Shown piece by piece: positions 58,838 through 64,000 of a stretch of 64,000 bases of DNA (position 1 is its first letter; every line of letters begins with the position of its first letter). The DNA comes from Pseudoduganella flava (GTDB lineage Bacteria; Pseudomonadota; Gammaproteobacteria; Burkholderiales; Burkholderiaceae_D): the NCBI RefSeq assembly GCF_007830495.1, contig NZ_VLKW01000002.1:828270-892269 (forward strand). The letters run 5' to 3'. Below the pieces are notes generated by a model, which was not told the DNA's origin, did no database searches, and saw nothing but the letters and a program-made list of their open reading frames with translations. Position numbers and translations under genes: made by a program.

Positions 58838-61567
58838 ATGCCGCAGCATACGCTTATCCGCGCCTTCGCCGGCGCGCTGCTCGTCCATGCCGCCGCCACG
58901 GCGGCGCCGCGGTGGCCCGACGACACGTGGTTGTTCACGTCCTTCCGCGGCAAGGGCGACGGCCTGCACCTGGCCGCCAGCACCGACGGCAACGCGTGGC
59001 GGGACCTGGGCAAGGTGTTCCTGAAGCCGTCCGTCGGCAGCGGCCTGCTGCGCGACCCGCACATCCTGCGGGGGCCGGACGGCGTGTTCCGCATGGTGTG
59101 GACCACCGGCTGGAAGGACAAGGGCATCGGCTACGCGGCATCGACGGACCTCGTGACGTGGTCGCCGCAGCGCTACCTGCCCATCTTCGACAACGTGCCC
59201 GGCGCCGGCAACGCGTGGGCGCCGGAGACGTTCCACGACGACGAAAACGGCCAGTACGTGATCACCGTCTCGGCCGATATCGAAGGGCGCTTCCCGGAGA
59301 CGAAGTCCACCGGCAGGATGAACAACCGCACGTACTATGTGACGACAAAGGACTTCGTCACGTTCAGCGAACCGCGCCTGCTGTTCGACCCCGGCTTCGA
59401 TCACATCGACACGACGCTGGTGCGCGACGGTGGCCGCTACATCGCCGTGTTCAAGGAAGGCGACCGCCAGCAGGAAGGCAAGTGGGGCGCGCTGCGCTGG
59501 GCCGTGGCCGACCACGTGCTGGGACCGTACCGCCTGATGCCGCAGCCGCTCGTCGCCGGGCAGCGGGCGGAAGGTCCCACGGTGCTGGTTCGGGATGGCG
59601 TGGCGACCTTGTACGCCGACTATTATGCCGGTGGCCGCTACGGCGCCTGGCGTACGACGGACTGGCACACGTGGACGGACGTGTCGGCGCAAGTGACGAC
59701 GGCGCCGGGCCAGCGCCACGGCAGCGTACTGCGTCTGCCCGCGTGGCTGGCCGCGGACCTTGCCACGGCGGTGCCCGGGCCGCCAACGGAGCCTGTGCCG
59801 GCACCGCCGCCTATCCTGGGCGGCTACACGGCCGACCCGGCGATCCGCGTGTTCGGCGACACGTATTACATCTACCCGACGTCGGACAAGCCGCACTGGC
59901 AGACGACAGATTTTTCCGTGTGGTCGTCGAGGAACCTGGTCGACTGGAAGAAGGAACGCATGGTGCTCGACGTGGCGCACGACCTGAAGTGGGCGCACGT
60001 GCAGGCCTGGGCACCGGACGTCATCGAGCGCAACGGCCGCTACTACATGTACTTCTGCGCCGAGGGCAATATCGGCGTCGCCACGGCGCCTTCGCCGCTC
60101 GGGTCCTTCGTCGACGCACTCGGCAAGCCGCTCGTCGCCAAGGGCACGGGCATCGACACCAACACGATCGATCCGTACCCGTTCATCGACGACGATGGCC
60201 AGGCCTATCTGTACTACGGTAACGGCAACGTCGCCAACGTCTACAAGCTGAAGGCCGACATGATCACGCTGGACGGTCCGCCGCGCACGATCGCCCTGAA
60301 GGAGCACCGCGAAGGCATCGTCGTGTTCAAGCGCGCCGGCCGGTATTACTTCATGTGGTCGATCGACGATGCACGCAGCCCGGATTACCGGGTCGGCTGG
60401 GGTGTCGGCGACTCGCCGCTGGGGCCCGTGACGTCGCCGGACAAGGATTTCATCGTGCTGCAACGGCATGGCCCGGCCGTGGCGACGGCGCACCACAGCG
60501 TCGTCAACGTGCCCGGCACGGACCGCTGGTACGCAGCCTACCACCGCCATGCGCTGCCGGTGGGGAATGGCTACCAGCGCGAGACGGTGCTGGCGCGGAT
60601 GACGTTCGATGCGGCTGGCGCCATCATCCCGATGGACCCGCTGGCCGCGCCGTTCCAGCCCGGCGACCGCGGCGAGCCGGTCACGAATACGCGCACCACA
60701 GCCGCGCCGATCGCACGGCGCTTCGCGGCCGACCCGTCGCCGCATTACTTCGCCGGCCAGTTCTACCTGTACGCGACGGACGACGCGTCGAACTCCGGCA
60801 AATACTGGGACTCGGTGGCGTGGCGCCTGTACACGTCAAGCGACATGAAGATGTGGACGGACGCCGGCGTGCCGCTGGACGTGACGGTGTTCAAGTGGGC
60901 ACGTGCCGATGCGAAAGCGTGGGCGCCGGAAGCGGCCTACCGCAACGGCAAGTACTATTTCTATGCGCCTGTCGGTGGCGACCGGATCGGCGTGGCGGTG
61001 GCCGACCACCCGGCCGGGCCGTTCCGCGATGCGCGCGGCGACGCGCTGGTGGACAAGGCGCGCGACGTGAACGCCGGCGATGAACCGATCGACCCGGCCG
61101 TCTTCGTCGACAAGGATGGCCAGGCCTATCTCTACTTCGGCACGCGCGTGCCGAAGGTGGTCAAGCTGAAGGCGGACATGATCACGCTGGATGGGCCGAT
61201 CCGCAATGTCGCGATCGACGGCTTGCCGGCCGCCGACCCGAAGAAGAAGTACGGCGAGGCGCCGTTCCTGCATCAGAAAGGTGGTATCTATTACTTCACG
61301 TTCTCCACCGGCTGGCCGGGCCAGATCGTGTACGCCACGGGCAGCTCGCCGCTCGGGCCGTTCACGTATCGCGGCGTGGTGGTGGACTACCTGAAGATTT
61401 CGACGAACCACCAGGCCATCCTCGAGCATGAGGGCAAGACCTGGCTGTTCTACCATGACGACTTGCTGCCGGGCGGCGGCAGCCACCGGCGCGCCATCGC
61501 GATCGCGCCGCTCGACTACGAGGCCGACGGCCGCATCCGGCAGGTCGCGCTGCCACGAAAGGACTGA
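58838..61567 (+). CDS. Triple GH43-type propeller glycosidase
   Basis: 909 residues with signal peptide MPQHTLIRAFAGALLVHAAATAA. Three five-bladed propellers in one chain: about 25-310 (WLFTSFRGKGDGLHLAAST, GLLRDPHI, AWAPETFHDDENGQYVI, FDHIDTTLV), about 325-610 (YTADPAIRVFGDTYYIYPTS, WAPDVIERNGRYYMYF, IDPYPFIDDDGQAYLYY, HREGIVVF) and about 625-905 (FAADPSPHYFAGQFYLYATD, WAPEAAYRNGKYYFYAP, IDPAVFVDKDGQAYLYFG, EAPFLHQKGGIYYF). Each repeats the propeller with candidate Asp/Asp/Glu positions; domain 1 is the least typical. The GH27 gene begins two bases after. Confidence 0.88.
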   Translation: MPQHTLIRAFAGALLVHAAATAAPRWPDDTWLFTSFRGKGDGLHLAASTDGNAWRDLGKVFLKPSVGSGLLRDPHILRGPDGVFRMVWTTGWKDKGIGYAASTDLVTWSPQRYLPIFDNVPGAGNAWAPETFHDDENGQYVITVSADIEGRFPETKSTGRMNNRTYYVTTKDFVTFSEPRLLFDPGFDHIDTTLVRDGGRYIAVFKEGDRQQEGKWGALRWAVADHVLGPYRLMPQPLVAGQRAEGPTVLVRDGVATLYADYYAGGRYGAWRTTDWHTWTDVSAQVTTAPGQRHGSVLRLPAWLAADLATAVPGPPTEPVPAPPPILGGYTADPAIRVFGDTYYIYPTSDKPHWQTTDFSVWSSRNLVDWKKERMVLDVAHDLKWAHVQAWAPDVIERNGRYYMYFCAEGNIGVATAPSPLGSFVDALGKPLVAKGTGIDTNTIDPYPFIDDDGQAYLYYGNGNVANVYKLKADMITLDGPPRTIALKEHREGIVVFKRAGRYYFMWSIDDARSPDYRVGWGVGDSPLGPVTSPDKDFIVLQRHGPAVATAHHSVVNVPGTDRWYAAYHRHALPVGNGYQRETVLARMTFDAAGAIIPMDPLAAPFQPGDRGEPVTNTRTTAAPIARRFAADPSPHYFAGQFYLYATDDASNSGKYWDSVAWRLYTSSDMKMWTDAGVPLDVTVFKWARADAKAWAPEAAYRNGKYYFYAPVGGDRIGVAVADHPAGPFRDARGDALVDKARDVNAGDEPIDPAVFVDKDGQAYLYFGTRVPKVVKLKADMITLDGPIRNVAIDGLPAADPKKKYGEAPFLHQKGGIYYFTFSTGWPGQIVYATGSSPLGPFTYRGVVVDYLKISTNHQAILEHEGKTWLFYHDDLLPGGGSHRRAIAIAPLDYEADGRIRQVALPRKD

Positions 61568-61568
61568 C

Positions 61569-62921
61569 ATGAACAACACCCGCCGACGCCTGCTGGCCGC
61601 ATCGCTCGTCTCGGCCGCAGCCGCCCAGCTGCCGTTGTCGACGCGCGCCGCCACATCAGGCAGCACCGCTGCCCTGGCACTGCGCCCGCCGATGGGCTGG
61701 AACAGCTGGAACTCGTTCGGCGCCACGATCAACGAAGCGCAGGCACTGGAGAATGCACGCATCCTGGCACGGCAGCTGCTGCCGTTCGGCTACGACGTGT
61801 TCACGGTGGACATCCAGTGGTACGAGCCGGGCGCCAACGGCTATGAGTACCGCAAGGATGCGCAGCTGGCGATGGACGCCTACGGCCGCCTGGTGCCGGC
61901 ACCGAACCGTTTTCCGTCCGCCGCCAACGGCGCCGGCTTTCGCGCGCTGGCCGATGCGGTGCACCGGCTGGGCCTGAAGTTCGGCATCCACGTGATGCGC
62001 GGTATCCCGCGCCAGGCCGTGCGTTTGAACACGCCGGTGCTGGGCACGAACGTGCGGGCACGCGACATCGCCGACACGAACTCGGTCTGCACGTGGAACG
62101 GCGACATGTACGGCATCGACATGACGAAGCCCGGTGCGCAGGCCTATTACGATTCGATCTTCGCGATGTACGCCGCGTGGGGCGTGGACTTCGTCAAGAT
62201 GGACGACATGTCGCGGCCCTACGCGAACAACTGGCGCGAGGTGGAAGGGGCGCATAACGCGATCCGCGCCAGTGGCCGGGCCATCACGCTCAGCCTGTCG
62301 CCGGGCGAGATGGACCTGCAATGGGCCAACCACGTGCCGCACTACGCGCAGATGTGGCGCATCTCGGACGACTTCTGGGACGAGTGGAAACAGCTGTATG
62401 CGCAGTTCGACCGGCTGGAGCACTGGAACCCGTACATGGGCGCGAACGCGTGGCCCGATGCGGACATGCTGCCGCTGGGCCGCCTGGCGCTGGGCGCGCG
62501 CGAGTCGCGCTTCACGCCGGACGAGCGGCGCACGTTGATGACGTTGTGGTCGATCGCCCGCTCGCCGCTGATCATGGGCGGCGACCTGCGCCACCTCGAC
62601 CCCGCCACGCTGGCACTGCTGACGAATCGCGAAGTGCTGGCCGTGAACCAGGACAGCCGGGACAACCGCCCGCTGCGGGCGAACGACGGCACACACATCT
62701 GGACGGCGCTGCCGGGGCAGGGCGGCGGGCGCTACCTGGCACTGTTCAACACGAGCGACCAGCCCGTGCAGCTGGCGTTCGACCTGGCCCGGCTGGACCT
62801 GGGCAACCGCGCCGTCCAGGTGCGCGACCTGTGGGCGGGGCGCCAGCGCGGTGCCGTCACCGGCACGCTGCGCGAGACGCTGCCGCCGCACGGCGCGGCG
62901 CTGCTGCGTCTTACTGCATAG
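61569..62921 (+). CDS. Glycoside hydrolase family 27 alpha-galactosidase
   Basis: 450 residues; MNNTRRRLLAASLVSAAAAQ is Tat-like. RPPMGWNSWNSFG (39-51) is the GH27 signature start, nucleophile Asp212 in DFVKMDD, acid/base Asp267 or Asp268 in MWRISDD, and AWPDADMLPLG follows. A C-terminal beta-sandwich (about 365-450) completes it. Removes alpha-galactosyl (or beta-arabinopyranosyl) groups. Two bases after the triple GH43. Confidence 0.92.
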   Translation: MNNTRRRLLAASLVSAAAAQLPLSTRAATSGSTAALALRPPMGWNSWNSFGATINEAQALENARILARQLLPFGYDVFTVDIQWYEPGANGYEYRKDAQLAMDAYGRLVPAPNRFPSAANGAGFRALADAVHRLGLKFGIHVMRGIPRQAVRLNTPVLGTNVRARDIADTNSVCTWNGDMYGIDMTKPGAQAYYDSIFAMYAAWGVDFVKMDDMSRPYANNWREVEGAHNAIRASGRAITLSLSPGEMDLQWANHVPHYAQMWRISDDFWDEWKQLYAQFDRLEHWNPYMGANAWPDADMLPLGRLALGARESRFTPDERRTLMTLWSIARSPLIMGGDLRHLDPATLALLTNREVLAVNQDSRDNRPLRANDGTHIWTALPGQGGGRYLALFNTSDQPVQLAFDLARLDLGNRAVQVRDLWAGRQRGAVTGTLRETLPPHGAALLRLTA

Positions 62922-62927
62922 GCGGCG

Positions 62928-63911
62928 TCAGTACGGCCCGCGGATGAAGTCCCGCACCTGCGTGCGATAGACGTCCGCGAGGGCCGCGTGCAGCGCCGCC
63001 GGCAGCGGCGGCACGCCGGCGGCCGCGACGTTCGCCTGCACCTGGGCCGGCGAGCTGGCGCCCGGGATCACGACGGACACGGCGTCGTGGTCGAGGATCC
63101 AGCGCAGCGCCATCTGCGCCATCGAGAGGCCCGCCGGCACCAGCGCCGCGACGCTTTCCGTGGCGGCGATGCCCCGTTCCAGCTCCAGGCCGGCGAACGT
63201 TTCGCCGACGTTGAACGCCTGGCCGTCGCGGTTGAAGTGGCGGTGGTCGTCCGGCCGGAACGTCGTGGCGCGCGTGATCTTCCCGCCCAGCAGGCCGGAC
63301 GCAAGCGGCAGCCGGACGATGATGCCGACCTGCTGCGCCGCGGCGCGCGGCAGCAGTTCCTCGGCCGGCTTCTGGCGGAAGAGATTGAAGATCACCTGCA
63401 GCGACGCGAGGCCCGGCTGCTGCAGGCAGATCAGACCTTCCTCGACGGATTCGACGCTGGCGCCCCAACGCTTGATCAATCCTTCCTGCTGCAGCTCGCG
63501 CAGCCAGTCGAACACGTGGCCGCCGCGCAGCACGTCGGTCGGTACGCAGTGCAGCTGCGTCAGGTCCAGTGCCTGCACGCCCAGGCGGTCGATCGAGCGC
63601 AACGTTGCCTCGCGCACCGCTGCACGGGTGTAGCCGTCCGGGTAGATGCCGGCGCGGCCCAGCTTCGTGGCCACGACCAGCGCCGGGTCCTGGTGCCTGG
63701 CGAGGAACTGGCCGATCGAGCGTTCGCTGGCGCCGTCGCCATACACGTCGGCCGTGTCGATGAAACGCACGCCCGCCGCATAGGCGGTGGCCAGGGTTTG
63801 CTGGGCAATGTCGTTGTCCCAGTCGTCGCGCCAGCCGCCGCCCAGCTGCCAGCAACCGAGACCGATTTCCGGGACGGTCATGCCATCGCTGCCGAATTGT
63901 CGTAACCGCAT
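62928..63911 (-). CDS. Aldo/keto reductase
   Basis: 327 residues. MRLRQFGSDGMTVPEIGLGCWQLGGGWRDDW, FIDTADVYGDGASERSIGQFL (Asp/Tyr of the active site), ATKLGRAG (Lys) and LHCVPTD in place of the usual LHWP/LHR. NADPH-dependent reduction of a carbonyl or sugar. Converges with the GH27 gene with six bases between. Confidence 0.91.
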   Translation of the reverse strand: MRLRQFGSDGMTVPEIGLGCWQLGGGWRDDWDNDIAQQTLATAYAAGVRFIDTADVYGDGASERSIGQFLARHQDPALVVATKLGRAGIYPDGYTRAAVREATLRSIDRLGVQALDLTQLHCVPTDVLRGGHVFDWLRELQQEGLIKRWGASVESVEEGLICLQQPGLASLQVIFNLFRQKPAEELLPRAAAQQVGIIVRLPLASGLLGGKITRATTFRPDDHRHFNRDGQAFNVGETFAGLELERGIAATESVAALVPAGLSMAQMALRWILDHDAVSVVIPGASSPAQVQANVAAAGVPPLPAALHAALADVYRTQVRDFIRGPY

Positions 63912-63945
63912 GTGACTCCTTGTTGGTGCAAATGAAAATGAACAC

Positions 63946-63972
63946 GGCGGCCGCGCAAATCGCGCGGCCGCC
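63946..63972 (-). terminator. Rho-independent terminator of the next minus-strand gene
   Basis: Perfect 11-bp stem GGCGGCCGCGC / GCGCGGCCGCC with AAATC loop; read on the minus strand it is followed by a T-rich tract (GTGTTCATTTTCATTTG). Confidence 0.7.
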
Positions 63973-63991
63973 GCCAGGTTACCCGATCGCG

Positions 63992-64000
63992 TCAGAACGA
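63992..64000 (-). CDS. Possible 3' end of a minus-strand gene
   Basis: The last nine bases read on the minus strand as Ser-Phe-stop, 20 bases before the strong terminator at 63946-63972. A protein ending in Phe would suit an outer-membrane receptor, but only two codons are visible. Confidence 0.25.
   Translation of the reverse strand, partial: SF

Noticed and set aside
1..64000. CRISPR arrays, tRNA or rRNA genes, transposases
   Set aside because: Looked for regular spaced repeats, CCA-ending cloverleaf-like ends and transposase motifs; none seen by eye. A tRNA scan would settle the tRNA question.

Overview
The window is a high-GC beta-proteobacterial chromosome segment, most likely from the Massilia / Duganella / Pseudoduganella group (Oxalobacteraceae). 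This placement is inferred from gene style only: a TonB-dependent receptor with glycoside hydrolases, Tat-exported PhoX phosphatases, a phasin, many LysR/AraC regulators, and dispersed short palindromes. I see no rRNA, tRNA, CRISPR array, transposase or prophage.

Layout. 1-2140: end of an HD-GYP gene, a LysE exporter and an AraC regulator. 2195-7232: a LysR regulator divergent from a tightly packed SDR / CMD / cupin / flavin amine oxidase / zinc alcohol dehydrogenase operon of unknown substrate. 7271-14555: a small conserved protein, PhoX phosphatase, FAD monooxygenase, phasin, Vat-like acetyltransferase, SDR. 14568-25555: a ten-gene block that looks like a complete 3-ketoglycoside pathway (AraC-PAS regulator, Tat small subunit plus GMC dehydrogenase, two TIM-barrel isomerases, a sugar ABC importer, a Gfo/Idh/MocA oxidoreductase, and a divergent DUF1080 hydrolase). 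25620-26785: a zeta-toxin module on visibly lower-GC DNA. 26928-31784: a second PhoX, a GlxA-type regulator with a duplicated 3' end, an MBL-fold protein, a GNAT. 32030-37107: a candidate immunity or stress-signalling cluster of a TM-anchored TIR-like protein, a TPR-patatin phospholipase with C-terminal TM helices, and a deoxyribosyltransferase-like protein fused to the same kind of TPR. 37281-39830: cytoplasmic GH43 with a GPH sugar symporter. 40130-42120: small membrane protein, hypothetical, CPBP protease. 42247-45965: LysR, glucarate transporter, glucarate dehydratase. 46566-47317: a second zeta-toxin pair with the opposite gene order. 47351-62921: a hemicellulose locus (GH2, SusC-like TonB receptor, GH43, a triple GH43 fusion, GH27) interrupted by a NiCoT-like permease, an L,D-transpeptidase and an M20 amidohydrolase. 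62928-63911: aldo/keto reductase.

How it fits together. Two themes dominate. One is carbon scavenging: outer-membrane uptake and periplasmic hydrolysis of galactose- and arabinose/xylose-containing glycans, cytoplasmic trimming, oxidation of glycosides through 3-keto intermediates, and glucarate catabolism. The other is phosphate limitation: both phoX genes, and possibly the phasin gene, carry PhoB-box-like direct repeats upstream. The most novel-looking locus is the TIR-like / patatin / TPR cluster at 32-37 kb, where two neighbouring proteins share a TRAF-binding-like TPR signature.
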